Shown in pieces: positions 1 through 7,850 of a DNA stretch of 64,000 nucleotides. The DNA lies in contig CAJTLG010000001.1 in the NCBI GenBank assembly GCA_910577395.1, positions 62,001 through 126,000 on the forward strand, written 5' to 3'. The position numbers and the translations under genes were made by a program. The DNA is from an uncultured Vampirovibrio sp. Its GTDB lineage: Bacteria; Cyanobacteriota; Vampirovibrionia; Gastranaerophilales; Gastranaerophilaceae. A model generated the notes under the pieces. The model saw nothing but the letters and a program-made list of their open reading frames with translations, ran no database searches and was not told the DNA's origin. The first letter of the stretch is position 1. Every line of letters begins with the position of its first letter.

Positions 1-929
1 GATAATATTCTTTCCGTCGTTCTTTTTTCGGGTTCATTGGGGTCTGATACATAGCTCCTGTATACGTTGTATGCAAGAGGATAATTTGTTGTTATCCACT
101 CCATTGTGTTAACACCCGGTGTCGTCGGACAAAAGCTTACATACGCACTTCCTGCCTCTACGCCGTCTCTTTCGCCGTCAAAATAATCGCAAATGCTTGG
201 AATAACCTCTCCTGTTACATACAATCTTAGGGGAAACTGGTCTTCGCCAAGTTTATTAGGCTCTTTGTTGCCGTTAACATCTATAAATATTTCTTTATAC
301 TGTGTTGGCGTTACGGCGGTCATATCTGTTTCTACGGGTGCTGCCCTGTTAATTGTTCTCCAGGTTGTTTCAAGAAAATAGTATGATACCATATTTGCCG
401 CCTGAAAGTTTGGTAAGCCTGCATTTGCACCTTTTCCGTTTCCTTTGGGCAGTTTTGTTCTTACACTTGATGCGACACTTCCTGTCGGGTTTTTGCACTG
501 TATTTCATTATCTATGAGCGTGAAAATCTCAGCAACCTCATAGCAGTATGGCTCATACGCCTCTCCTGCATTATGCGTGCCTGTGCAATAATCATTTAAA
601 ACACTTTCGCTTAATTTATCAGGGTTGCTGTCACAATACCATTTCACATAATTTGTAAGCACCTCATCGCTCATAACAGGCAGGCTGGTTCCGTCTGTAG
701 GGCAGCCTATAACTTGCCCGTTTTTGCATTTATTAAATATATAATTATTTGCCTGCCTTAAATTTTGAACTCCGGCATATGCAAATGGTGCAATAAGGAG
801 TTTTCTTGGTTTAATTGCCTGAACTGAAAGCCCGATAAGAATTGCAAGAATAATTAATGCGGCACACAATTCAACAAGTGTCCACCCTTTTTTAAAGCCG
901 ATGATTGCCTTTTTTTCCATTTTATTCAT
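1..929 (-). CDS. Type IV pilin-like / pseudopilin protein, 3' end outside window
   Basis: Prepilin-like protein expected to be processed by a prepilin peptidase and assembled into a type IV pilus or type II secretion-like pseudopilus. The N-terminus is short and basic, followed by KKGWTLVELCAALIILAILI: a G|W cleavage site, Glu at mature position 5 and a hydrophobic helix of about 20 residues. The mature part is polar and carries several cysteines (for example CKNGQVIGC near residue 70), compatible with a disulfide-bonded pilin head. The start at 929 is chosen because AAGGAA lies 6-7 nt upstream; it overlaps the end of the DUF3326 gene by 8 nt, so translation is probably coupled. About 309 codons are visible and the frame is still open at base 1, so the protein is at least that long, large for a major pilin and more like a minor pilin or GspH/GspG-like protein. 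Confidence 0.8.
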   Translation of the reverse strand, partial: MNKMEKKAIIGFKKGWTLVELCAALIILAILIGLSVQAIKPRKLLIAPFAYAGVQNLRQANNYIFNKCKNGQVIGCPTDGTSLPVMSDEVLTNYVKWYCDSNPDKLSESVLNDYCTGTHNAGEAYEPYCYEVAEIFTLIDNEIQCKNPTGSVASSVRTKLPKGNGKGANAGLPNFQAANMVSYYFLETTWRTINRAAPVETDMTAVTPTQYKEIFIDVNGNKEPNKLGEDQFPLRLYVTGEVIPSICDYFDGERDGVEAGSAYVSFCPTTPGVNTMEWITTNYPLAYNVYRSYVSDPNEPEKRTTERIL

Positions 930-1905
930 ACTTATTCCTTATAAAATTTAAACATTCCTGATAGCTTGAAAACTTTGTTATGCCTTTTATTATACCATTA
1001 TTTTTAAACTTGTTGCAATCAATTGAAAGTACCACGTTATTTTTAACAGCACATACTTCAATTTCGTTTTTAATACAGGATAAGACAGCTTTTGAACCAA
1101 GCGCACCGTCAGGGACTATAAGACATTTTGCATCGGTATTTTTTACACCCTCTTTTTTGTTAATACTTAATTGCGGTGCAATGTTCAGCCCATCCAGTAT
1201 ACAAGGCAGATAAGTTGAGGATATAAATTCCGAGGCAACTTTGGGGTTTACCTTTTTGTATGCTATATCTAACCCTGAAAATGCAGGCGAGTGTGCTGCG
1301 GGAAACATCAGTTTTTTTACAAGGTAATGCGAAATAACGGCTTCAATTCCGCCTATCGGGTCAACACCTACGCCTTCATTATAACTTTCATCTTCGCACT
1401 CATCTCCAAAAAAGCAAACAACGGCAAGTGCATTGCACCCTTTTTTTATTAGCTCCCCGGCTGCCCTTAAAAGGGTGTTTTCATTTTCTATTCTTCCGCT
1501 TGAAACACCTGTTTCATCCTTAATTAAACTTATGCCGACATTTTTATCCGTAATTTCAAAATAAGGTATATCATATCCTTTAACAATTTTAAGGGCATTT
1601 ATTGTGTTAATGTGGATATTTAAAATGTCATCAGGGATTTGCTTGTCAAATATAACACCTATTTTGTTTTGTTTTTTTGCGGGTGTTAAATTCAAATTGC
1701 CTGCAAAAAACTCATCAAATGCGTATCCTTCAACATAATACATGTTATCGTTGATTGCACTTAATATTCCGGCATTTACAGTGTTTGGGTTAACAATCAC
1801 TTTAAAATATTTGGAAAATTCTCTTGCAATAGCTCCCGCATCCCCTGCAAAACCGCCAATTTCCGCCCCAATTCCTGTGGGTATGGATAATGCAACTATG
1901 TCCAT
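922..1905 (-). CDS. DUF3326 family protein
   Basis: A 327-aa protein of the uncharacterised DUF3326 family, known to me mainly from cyanobacteria and from plants and algae. Matching family features are the N-terminal IPTGIGAEIGGFAGDAG, the NPNTVNAG and YVEGYAFDEFFAG segments, the IGVIFD strand, LLRAAGELIKKGCNALAVV, and GVDPIGGIEAVISHYLVKKL followed by AHSPAF. The molecular function is unknown. It starts 10 nt inside the end of holB and overlaps the pseudopilin start by 8 nt, so it belongs to the polymerase-clamp-loader operon. Its presence is one of the better lineage markers in the window. No signal peptide or membrane segment is visible, so it is presumably cytoplasmic. Confidence 0.8.
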   Translation of the reverse strand: MDIVALSIPTGIGAEIGGFAGDAGAIAREFSKYFKVIVNPNTVNAGILSAINDNMYYVEGYAFDEFFAGNLNLTPAKKQNKIGVIFDKQIPDDILNIHINTINALKIVKGYDIPYFEITDKNVGISLIKDETGVSSGRIENENTLLRAAGELIKKGCNALAVVCFFGDECEDESYNEGVGVDPIGGIEAVISHYLVKKLMFPAAHSPAFSGLDIAYKKVNPKVASEFISSTYLPCILDGLNIAPQLSINKKEGVKNTDAKCLIVPDGALGSKAVLSCIKNEIEVCAVKNNVVLSIDCNKFKNNGIIKGITKFSSYQECLNFIRNKYE

Positions 1906-2876
1906 AATTCAGCCGTTTCTAAAAATAAACTCTCAAGCACAATTTTTGAGTTCATTGAAGTGTTTAGCCTGTTTTTTGCTTTTTGTATAAGCCTTATGTG
2001 TGTTTCTAAGCCGGTGCAAAACTGTCTGTTTGCAAGGTTTTCTTTTATGATACTTAAAATATATTCCTGAAAATCATTTAAAAAATCAAAAATATCAATT
2101 TCATCAGTTTTTATTATATTTTCAGCTTCTGCCGCCAGTTCAACGGCACTTTGAATTTTTGTGTCATATTGTGTCTGTCGTATTATTTCCTGAAAATATT
2201 TATTGAATAATGGTTGAACATTCTGATTGCAAAAGGCTCGGTTGAGCCCGTCAGTTTTTCCAAGTTTGAATACATTAGACCTTGAAACTATTGTTGAAAT
2301 TAAGTCTTCTTTATTTTGGGTAAGGAAAATAAACGTGGTTTTTTGCGGCGGCTCTTCTATTGATTTTAAAAGGGAATTTGAAGCTTCGCTTTTAAAGACT
2401 TTTGTATTTAAGGGTAGCGGCATCCAGCCTTCTTCCGGGAAATTAAATCCGCAAGGTTCATATTCTTTTATAAGGTTTTGTTCTTTTCCGCTCCTTTGTT
2501 TTATTTTGGCGTTACAAAATATAAAAAACCTGTGATAATCGCTTGTTTCCCTAAGGCTTGACGTGATTTTTTTTGCCTGATTTATTGATATAACGGTTTT
2601 TGAAGTATCATCTTTATAATTTATCGGGGATACAATATTTACGCTTGGGTGCTTAATATCTTTTATCCACTGGCAATTTATACAATTGCAGTCTTCACCC
2701 CCGGTTTCTTTACAGTTTAAAATTCTTGCAAGCTCCATTGAAAAAGCGTATTGTCCGATAATATCCAATCCTTCAAGCACTATGGATTGCGGAAATCTTT
2801 CTGTATCATTTTCTATAAGGGTGTCAAAATATTTTGATACAAACGGAAATTTTGTATAAAAAAGCTTGTTTATCAT
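1896..2876 (-). CDS. holB: DNA polymerase III subunit delta' (clamp loader)
   Basis: Delta' subunit of the clamp-loader complex that places the sliding clamp on DNA. Visible hallmarks are a cysteine cluster CNCINC with an upstream Cys (zinc module), the SNSLLKSIEEPPQKTTFIFLTQ segment, and IVSRS in place of the canonical SRC motif; no P-loop is seen, as expected for delta'. About 30 extra residues sit between the FIFCNA strand and SEASNSLLKSIEEPP, a lineage-specific insertion. An upstream in-frame Met exists, but the start at 2876 (MINKLFYTKF) is preferred: GGAGG lies about 10 nt upstream and this start is 4 nt beyond the end of holA, whereas the longer form would overlap holA. Encoded in the same operon as delta. 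Confidence 0.85.
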   Translation of the reverse strand: MINKLFYTKFPFVSKYFDTLIENDTERFPQSIVLEGLDIIGQYAFSMELARILNCKETGGEDCNCINCQWIKDIKHPSVNIVSPINYKDDTSKTVISINQAKKITSSLRETSDYHRFFIFCNAKIKQRSGKEQNLIKEYEPCGFNFPEEGWMPLPLNTKVFKSEASNSLLKSIEEPPQKTTFIFLTQNKEDLISTIVSRSNVFKLGKTDGLNRAFCNQNVQPLFNKYFQEIIRQTQYDTKIQSAVELAAEAENIIKTDEIDIFDFLNDFQEYILSIIKENLANRQFCTGLETHIRLIQKAKNRLNTSMNSKIVLESLFLETAELWT

Positions 2877-2880
2877 TATT

Positions 2881-3891
2881 TTAGTTACCCTCCGTTTTTT
2901 GTTCGCCCGAAAGAGCGCATTCAAGGGCAAGCAGCGGTTCTTTTATGCCGCTTTTTATTTCATATTCGGCATTTGTCAGGTTTTGCTTTATTGTAACAAG
3001 TTTTTTAAGGCTTATTTTATTCAATTTTTCCATACTTTTTTTAACAGCATATTCATTCTGCCCTGTTTTTCTTGCTATATCAAAGCTTGACATAGATTTT
3101 GCATAAATTTTTGTTGTTAAAAATTTCGAAAATGAGCTTTGTAAAAATGCTAAAATTTCAAGATAATGGGACCTGTTCAACATATTTGAAATGCTGAAAA
3201 GCGCCTCTGCTGTTTTATTTTCAAGTATTAAATCAGCTATCGCAAATATATTTTGGCTGTCTCCGCCAATTTGTGCTGCAGCCTCCCGGGTTATTACATT
3301 TTCCGGGTGAATAATCAGCTTTATCTTATTCAATGCAGTGTCTAAATCCCTTAAAGAAGGCCCTGTCTGCCGGATAATTAATGTTAAAACTTCATTGTCG
3401 ACCTTTAGACCTGCCTTTTGTGCCATAGATTTTAATACCGGCAGTATTTTGTATTCTTCATATGCTTTAAAAGCGCTGAACTCTTTTACTGTGCCAATCT
3501 TTTGTACGGCCTTATATATTTTTTTCCTTGAATCCGGTTTTTTGCGCTCTCCCTTGGCTATAGGGCAGGTTAAAATTATGTGCACCCTGTCTGACACCAT
3601 ATCAAGGGCTTTTATAATTTCATCAGTTTGCTTTTCATCAAGTTTTACTTTTTTTATAGTTTCTAAAAAATACTTATCAGCTCTTATTTTGTAAAGAATT
3701 TCTCCAAACATCATAGGTTGTGCGCGAAGTGCATCTATAAGGCTTTTAAAATCAGGATTATCAAGACACCTGTAATTCAGGGGCGAAATTTCCACTCCGG
3801 AACTGCCGTCCCCGAGCACTTTATCTTTTATGCTTTTTATTTCATTTTCAAGCGTAAAATCTTCATCGCCCCAAAATAAATATACAGGCAT
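2881..3891 (-). CDS. holA: DNA polymerase III subunit delta (clamp loader)
   Basis: Delta subunit of the clamp loader, the 'wrench' that opens the beta clamp. Length 336 aa is typical. The N-terminal MPVYLFWGDEDFTLENEIKSI matches the HolA start (Y-L-x-G-D-E), with the FGEILYKIRADKYFLE strand region and the C-terminal collar domain (NIFAIADLILENKTAEALFSI, then YEIKSGIKEPLLALE) in the usual order. It lies 7 nt downstream of the ROK kinase stop and 4 nt upstream of holB. Adjacent holA-holB is unusual compared with most bacteria, where the two are apart, and implies stoichiometric co-expression of the two clamp-loader arms. Confidence 0.88.
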   Translation of the reverse strand: MPVYLFWGDEDFTLENEIKSIKDKVLGDGSSGVEISPLNYRCLDNPDFKSLIDALRAQPMMFGEILYKIRADKYFLETIKKVKLDEKQTDEIIKALDMVSDRVHIILTCPIAKGERKKPDSRKKIYKAVQKIGTVKEFSAFKAYEEYKILPVLKSMAQKAGLKVDNEVLTLIIRQTGPSLRDLDTALNKIKLIIHPENVITREAAAQIGGDSQNIFAIADLILENKTAEALFSISNMLNRSHYLEILAFLQSSFSKFLTTKIYAKSMSSFDIARKTGQNEYAVKKSMEKLNKISLKKLVTIKQNLTNAEYEIKSGIKEPLLALECALSGEQKTEGN

Positions 3892-3898
3892 GTTTAAA

Positions 3899-4849
3899 CT
3901 AGCTTTCTATTAAAAGGCTTGCACCGATAACCCCTGCTGTGTTACCAAGTTCGGCAGGGACAATTTTTACGCTGCCTGCCTGAATAGGCATGGCTCTTTT
4001 TGTAACCACTTCTCTAATTGGGTCTAATAAAATATCCCCTGCATCAGCTACACCACCGCCTATAATTACTTTTTCCGGGTTTAAAAGGTTGATAACGGAT
4101 GTAAGGCCAAGCCCAATGATTTCACCTATTTTTCTGTAAATTTGTTTTGCAACCACATCCCCCTGAAGTGCTGCTTGTGCCACAATATAGGGGCTTAATT
4201 CTTCCGTTGCAAGTTCTTTAAATTTAGAAGATTTTCCGCCCATAATATATTCTTTTGCCATTTGCACTATTGCAGGGCCTGAAGCGTATGCTTCAAAACA
4301 TGCAAAATCGCCGCATCCGCAAAGAGGCCCATCCCCCATTGACATTTTTATGTGGCCGATTTCACCTGCAGCATTTTTAGCACCGCGTGCAAGCTTGCCG
4401 TTTATAACAAGGCCGGAGCCTATACCTGTGCCAACAGTAATACATACAAGATTTTGGCACCCTTTGCCTGCGCCGTATTTTAATTCACCAAGCGTTGCAA
4501 CACGCACGTCATTATCAAGTCTTGTCGGTATATTAAATTCTTTTTGGATAATATCCGCTACAGGGATATCTACCCAACCCGGCATGTTTGGTAATAATCT
4601 TACAATTCCTGCCTGATAATCAATCTGCCCCGGGAAACCAAAACCTATAGCCTCAATTGTATCCTTGCTTTCATTTGTTTCTTTCATAAGGTCTGCAATT
4701 GCAAGCTTAATATTTCCTAAAGAATGTTCATATCCAAGGTCTGCACGGGTAGGTGTAGTGTTTGAATAAACAATTTTTCCTTCATTATCAACAAGTGCAA
4801 TCTTAATATTTGTGCCGCCAATATCAACGCCTATGCGGTATTTTTTCAT
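3899..4849 (-). CDS. ROK family sugar kinase (glucokinase-like)
   Basis: ATP-dependent hexose kinase of the ROK family, probably glucokinase feeding glycolysis and glycogen metabolism. The phosphate-binding DIGGTN motif is at residues 9-14, the second phosphate motif is VTVGTGIGSG, the sugar-binding segment is GEIGHI, and a zinc-binding CGCGDFACFE motif follows (CxCGxxxC; the usual Gly before the last Cys is Ala). The ending GVIGASLL is typical. At 316 aa it lacks the N-terminal HTH of ROK repressors, so it is an enzyme. It is the first gene of the operon with holA and holB; a GGAAGAAGGA purine stretch precedes the ATG. Glucokinase is preferred over fructokinase or N-acylmannosamine kinase, but substrate cannot be read from sequence alone. 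Confidence 0.85.
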   Translation of the reverse strand: MKKYRIGVDIGGTNIKIALVDNEGKIVYSNTTPTRADLGYEHSLGNIKLAIADLMKETNESKDTIEAIGFGFPGQIDYQAGIVRLLPNMPGWVDIPVADIIQKEFNIPTRLDNDVRVATLGELKYGAGKGCQNLVCITVGTGIGSGLVINGKLARGAKNAAGEIGHIKMSMGDGPLCGCGDFACFEAYASGPAIVQMAKEYIMGGKSSKFKELATEELSPYIVAQAALQGDVVAKQIYRKIGEIIGLGLTSVINLLNPEKVIIGGGVADAGDILLDPIREVVTKRAMPIQAGSVKIVPAELGNTAGVIGASLLIES

Positions 4850-4891
4850 AATTTTCCTTCTTCCTCAATTTCTCTTCTAATCAGCTAATAG

Positions 4892-4900
4892 ATTATAGCA
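4892..4900 (-). promoter_or_regulatory. Extended -10 promoter of the ROK-holA-holB operon
   Basis: On the minus strand TGCTATAAT (TGn plus perfect TATAAT) lies about 40 nt upstream of the ROK kinase start. No good -35 hexamer is visible 16-18 nt further upstream, as is common for extended -10 promoters. This is the only convincing promoter seen for the five-gene minus-strand operon. Confidence 0.55.
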
Positions 4901-5044
4901 TAAAACACTTACTAAGGGCTAAATGTTACCTGGAACAATAAATGTTAACTAATGTAACAAAACAAAATAATTCTGAAATCCCTTTCTTTTTTAATACTTT
5001 ATATATATGTAAGGCATACGTTGTATTGAAAGAGTAAATATTTT

Positions 5045-5215
5045 ATGTCAGTAAGACCGACAGATAACATAGATAAAAAATTGGCACAAATGTACGCTAC
5101 AAAGGTGACAGTAAATCTTGAAGCCAAATCTACATTATCGCCAAATGAGTTCTGGAATTCAATGGAATTAATCGCCCTAAATAACAAGGCAGTTATGAAT
5201 TTCAGGCGAAAATAA
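5045..5215 (+). CDS. Small hypothetical protein (56 aa)
   Basis: A 56-codon ORF starting MSVRPTDNIDKKLAQMYATK and ending NNKAVMNFRRK. It is soluble, mixed-charge, without signal peptide or membrane segment. I do not recognise a family. Support comes from its position in an otherwise empty 500-bp intergenic region, the terminator-like hairpin 46 nt after its stop, and an upstream TGTAACAAAA element shared with other genes here. The Shine-Dalgarno is poor (GAG 12 nt upstream). Medium-low confidence that it is translated. Confidence 0.45.
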   Translation: MSVRPTDNIDKKLAQMYATKVTVNLEAKSTLSPNEFWNSMELIALNNKAVMNFRRK

Positions 5216-5260
5216 AAGCAGTTATCATTAAATTGATGGATTATGGAGTAGAAAAAAATT

Positions 5261-5298
5261 CCGCCCCCTCTTTTTATAAAGAATGGCGGTATTTTTTT
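5261..5298 (+). terminator. Intrinsic terminator after the 56-aa ORF
   Basis: CCGCC at 5261-5265 pairs with GGCGG at 5285-5289, followed after two bases by seven T. The interior can partly pair (CTCTTT with AAAGA). It separates the small ORF from thrS, whose own promoter-like TATAAT is at 5315-5320. Confidence 0.6.
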
Positions 5299-5349
5299 GT
5301 GGTAAAATTTTTTATATAATATAAAAGTTTTTAAATAAAGGATTTTATT

Positions 5350-7134
5350 ATGGAAGATAAGGATATTAAAGCACAGGAATTGCATACTTTAAGGCATTCC
5401 TGCTCTCACATTATGGCGCAGGCTGTTCAAAACCTGTACCCCAATGCAAAGCTTGCAATAGGCCCTGCAATTGAAAATGGTTTTTACTATGATTTTGATA
5501 TAGAGGGTGTAACGCTTAATGAAGATAGCCTTGCGGATATAGAAAAAGAGATGAAACGCCTTGTTGATATGGATTTAAGGTTTGAAAAATATGTTATTCC
5601 TGATGTTGAGGCACAGATACAAGAATTTAAAAATCAGGGCGAAATCTATAAAGCGGAACTTTTAGAGGAGCATAAAAACGATAACCCGACCCTTTATTTA
5701 ACGAAAGATAAAGACGGAAATGTATTATTTAACGACCTTTGCTCCGGCCCGCACCTTGAAAATACAAGAAAAATCAAAGCCTTTAAACTTTTATCTGTTG
5801 CAGGTGCCTACTGGAGAGGCTCTGAAAAAAATAAAATGCTGCAAAGAATTTATGCTACAGCTTTTGCAAGCAAGGATGAATTAAAAGAATATTTAACAAT
5901 GCTTGAAGAGGCTAAAAAACGTGACCACAGAAAGCTTGGAAAAGAGCTTGATTTATTCTCTGTCCATGATGAAATCGGCGCAGGCCTTGTATTGTGGCAC
6001 CCGAACCTTGCCCTTGTACGTGAAGGTATTGAAAATTATTGGAGAGAAGAGCACAGAAAAAGAGGGTACGTTATTGTAAACACCCCGCACATTGCTAAAT
6101 CAAAACTGTGGGAAGTTTCAGGCCATATTGACCACTACAGGGAAAATATGTTCTTTGTACAGAAAGAAAACGAGGATGATGACCAGTTTATAATTAAACC
6201 CATGAACTGCCCCTTTCATATCCTGATTTATTCTTCCCAAAGGCGTTCTTACAGGGATTTACCGATAAGAATGGCAGAGCTTGGCACGGTTTACAGAAAA
6301 GAAAAATCGGGTGCCCTTGGCGGTTTGACAAGGGTGCAAGGGTTCACGCAGGATGATTCCCATATTTTCTGTACCCCTGAACAATTAGTTAATGAAATTA
6401 ATGAAATCATTGATTTTATACAGGATGCTATGTCTATCTTTAATATGAGCTTTGAGGTTGAACTTTCTACACGCCCCGAAAGCTATGTAGGGGAGCTTGA
6501 AAATTGGGAAAGGGCAGAGGCCGGTCTTAAAGAGGCTATGGAAAAGCGAGGTATGAAATACGAGGTAAACGAAGGTGACGGCGCATTTTATGGCCCTAAG
6601 ATTGATTTTAAATTTAAAGATGCTATAGGCAGAACCTGGCAGTGCGCTACAATACAGCTTGATTTTAATCTTCCTGAAAGGTTTAACCTTAAGTATCAAG
6701 ACCGTGATGGCGAATTAAAAACGCCTGTAATGCTACATAGGGTTGTATTTGGCTCTATGGAAAGGTTCCATGGTATATTGATTGAGCACTACGCAGGTGC
6801 TTTCCCAGCATGGCTAAACCCTGTGCAAGCAGCTGTTGTGCCTATTGCAGACAGACACCTTGAAGAGGCTGAAAAAATATTCTCTGAACTCAAAAATCGC
6901 GGTATCAGGGCATATCTTGATGACAGGTCTGAATCTATGAACCATAAAATCAGGGATTGTTTGCAAAACAAAAAAATCCCGTACGTACTTGTACTTGGTG
7001 ATAAAGAAATTGAAGACGGTACCGTTGCAGTGCGCGCGCGCGGCAGAGGACAGATTGGCATATTTAAGCTTGAAGATTTCATTGAAAAACTTGAAGGCGA
7101 AATCAAAACCCGCGGCGAAAGCGTTGTGGAATAA
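5350..7134 (+). CDS. thrS: Threonyl-tRNA synthetase, TGS-less form
   Basis: Class II synthetase charging tRNA-Thr. The protein begins almost directly with the second additional (editing) domain, whose LRHSCSHIMAQAV holds the HxxxH zinc-type motif with CSGPHL further on. The catalytic core follows: MNCPFHILIY with the zinc Cys, RMAELGTVYRKEKSGAL (motif 2 region), GPKIDFKFKDAIGRTWQCATIQLDF, and GSMERFHGILIEHYAGAFPAWL (motif 3). The C-terminal anticodon-binding domain ends with VRARGRG. At 594 aa it lacks the N-terminal TGS domain of the roughly 640-aa enzymes, as I recall for cyanobacterial ThrRS. AAAGGA lies 8 nt before the ATG. No T-box leader is visible. Confidence 0.95.
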   Translation: MEDKDIKAQELHTLRHSCSHIMAQAVQNLYPNAKLAIGPAIENGFYYDFDIEGVTLNEDSLADIEKEMKRLVDMDLRFEKYVIPDVEAQIQEFKNQGEIYKAELLEEHKNDNPTLYLTKDKDGNVLFNDLCSGPHLENTRKIKAFKLLSVAGAYWRGSEKNKMLQRIYATAFASKDELKEYLTMLEEAKKRDHRKLGKELDLFSVHDEIGAGLVLWHPNLALVREGIENYWREEHRKRGYVIVNTPHIAKSKLWEVSGHIDHYRENMFFVQKENEDDDQFIIKPMNCPFHILIYSSQRRSYRDLPIRMAELGTVYRKEKSGALGGLTRVQGFTQDDSHIFCTPEQLVNEINEIIDFIQDAMSIFNMSFEVELSTRPESYVGELENWERAEAGLKEAMEKRGMKYEVNEGDGAFYGPKIDFKFKDAIGRTWQCATIQLDFNLPERFNLKYQDRDGELKTPVMLHRVVFGSMERFHGILIEHYAGAFPAWLNPVQAAVVPIADRHLEEAEKIFSELKNRGIRAYLDDRSESMNHKIRDCLQNKKIPYVLVLGDKEIEDGTVAVRARGRGQIGIFKLEDFIEKLEGEIKTRGESVVE

Positions 7135-7177
7135 CCCTGTTTTAGCTTGGCTTAGCGCGGCAAAAGCAAAAAGTTTT

Positions 7178-7219
7178 AAAAGATATGGCTATTTATTTAT
7201 AATATCGGCCATATCTTTT
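7178..7219. terminator. Bidirectional terminator-like hairpin, 12-bp perfect stem
   Basis: AAAAGATATGGC (7178-7189) and GCCATATCTTTT (7208-7219) are perfect reverse complements with an 18-nt A/T-rich loop; each arm ends in A4/T4, so a T-run is built into the stem on both strands. It lies 43 nt after the thrS stop and overlaps the last codons of the minus-strand ORF ending at 7189, so it can serve both convergent units. Confidence 0.7.
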
Positions 7220-7389
7220 ATTTTGCTGTTCAAAATATTTATAATAGGGATTAGTTCGTAACTATTTTCTTTTACCAAGATATTCAGCATTTTTGTAATC
7301 GTATCAATCTCTGAAAATTTATCTTCAAGGTTTACCAGCTTATTTATAACTTTGTTGTATGTTGCAGTATCGATATTATTGTTTTCTAT
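7189..7389 (-). CDS. 66-codon hypothetical ORF with apparent ATA start
   Basis: The frame is open for 66 codons from ATA at 7389-7387 (then GAA AAC AAT AAT...) to TAG at 7191-7189. AAGGAG (7403-7398) sits exactly 8 nt before the ATA, an ideal Shine-Dalgarno position, and an in-frame TGA lies immediately upstream of the ATA, so no earlier start is possible. The first internal ATG would leave only 34 codons. The product (ENNNIDTATYNKVINKLVNL at its start) is Asn/Ile/Lys-rich and predicted helical, perhaps coiled-coil; no family recognised. It is divergent from the HTH gene at 7460 and shares its control region. Either a rare ATA start or a gene inactivated by an ATG to ATA change. Confidence 0.5.
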   Translation of the reverse strand: MENNNIDTATYNKVINKLVNLEDKFSEIDTITKMLNILVKENSYELIPIINILNSKIKDMADIINK

Positions 7390-7410
7390 TCAGCGTTCTC
7401 CTTTGTTTTT

Positions 7411-7425
7411 CGTGCTTTATGCACG
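7411..7425. promoter_or_regulatory. Palindromic operator candidate between divergent HTH and small ORF
   Basis: CGTGC-TTTAT-GCACG, a 5-5-5 inverted repeat, lies next to TATAAT on the minus strand (7432-7427) and would cover the transcription start of the minus ORF. A third GCACG half-site is at 7470-7474 just inside the HTH gene. Probable binding site of the HTH protein encoded at 7460 (inference). Confidence 0.45.
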
Positions 7426-7459
7426 TATTATAATCATATTTTAACATTAAAATAAAAAT

Positions 7460-7678
7460 ATGACAAGAAGCACGATAAAAACCAAAGAAAATCTTAGGCA
7501 AAATATACGAAAATACAGAAAAGAACACAAGCTAACACAATTGCAGCTTGGTATAAAAACAGAATTATCTAAAGATTTTATATATGACTTAGAGGCAGGC
7601 AGAAGAACCCCAAGTATTGATGTTCTTTGTAAACTGGCGGATGCCCTTAAAGTTGAACCTTATGAATTGTTAAAATAG
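7460..7678 (+). CDS. XRE/Cro-type HTH regulator (72 aa)
   Basis: A single-domain helix-turn-helix DNA-binding protein. Residues 12-68 form the XRE fold: LRQNIRKYRKEHKLTQLQLG (helices 1-2), KTELSKDFIYDLEAGRRTPS (recognition helix and following loop), then IDVLCKLADALKVEPYELL. This matches small autoregulatory repressors of SinR/Cro type. It is divergent from the ATA-start ORF across an intergenic palindrome, so auto- and cross-regulation is likely. There is no Shine-Dalgarno; TAAAAT at 7448-7453 ends 6 nt before the ATG, so the mRNA may be leaderless. It lies in a small islet between thrS and the HU gene. Confidence 0.85.
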   Translation: MTRSTIKTKENLRQNIRKYRKEHKLTQLQLGIKTELSKDFIYDLEAGRRTPSIDVLCKLADALKVEPYELLK

Positions 7679-7706
7679 TTATTTTCGGATACTGATGAAA
7701 CTACTC

Positions 7707-7734
7707 TTGAAAAATAGCAAAATAAGGTTATAAT
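7707..7734 (+). promoter_or_regulatory. Strong promoter of the antisense RNA
   Basis: TTGAAA (7707-7712), 16-nt spacer, perfect TATAAT (7729-7734). One of the best sigma-70-type promoters in the window. No ORF follows; transcription would start near 7741. Confidence 0.75.
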
Positions 7735-7740
7735 AGTATA

Positions 7741-7850
7741 AGACAGTCGGGTTTCAGGGTGCGCTGGTAACGCCCCTAAAATTTAACCCCGGTTGTATTT
7801 ATTTTCTAAATACTAGCACTATGATGATAACAATTAGTGCTAGTTTATTT
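7741..7850 (+). ncRNA. Putative antisense RNA antitoxin (type I TA-like)
   Basis: A roughly 110-nt RNA is predicted between the promoter at 7707-7734 and the terminator at 7812-7850. It is complementary to the 3' part of the toxin ORF on the minus strand and to its 3' untranslated region. Its 5' half can form a hairpin: AGGG-U-GCG with CGCCCCU closing a CUGGUAA loop (7756-7778 region), in which CUGG fits the YUNR U-turn consensus of antisense RNA kissing loops; GGGUU and AACCC can extend the stem outward. Its 5' end (ACAGTCGGG) resembles the 5' end of the toxin mRNA (ACAGTCAGG). The layout resembles known type I loci such as par/fst and bsrG/SR4, without claimed homology. Confidence 0.6.
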
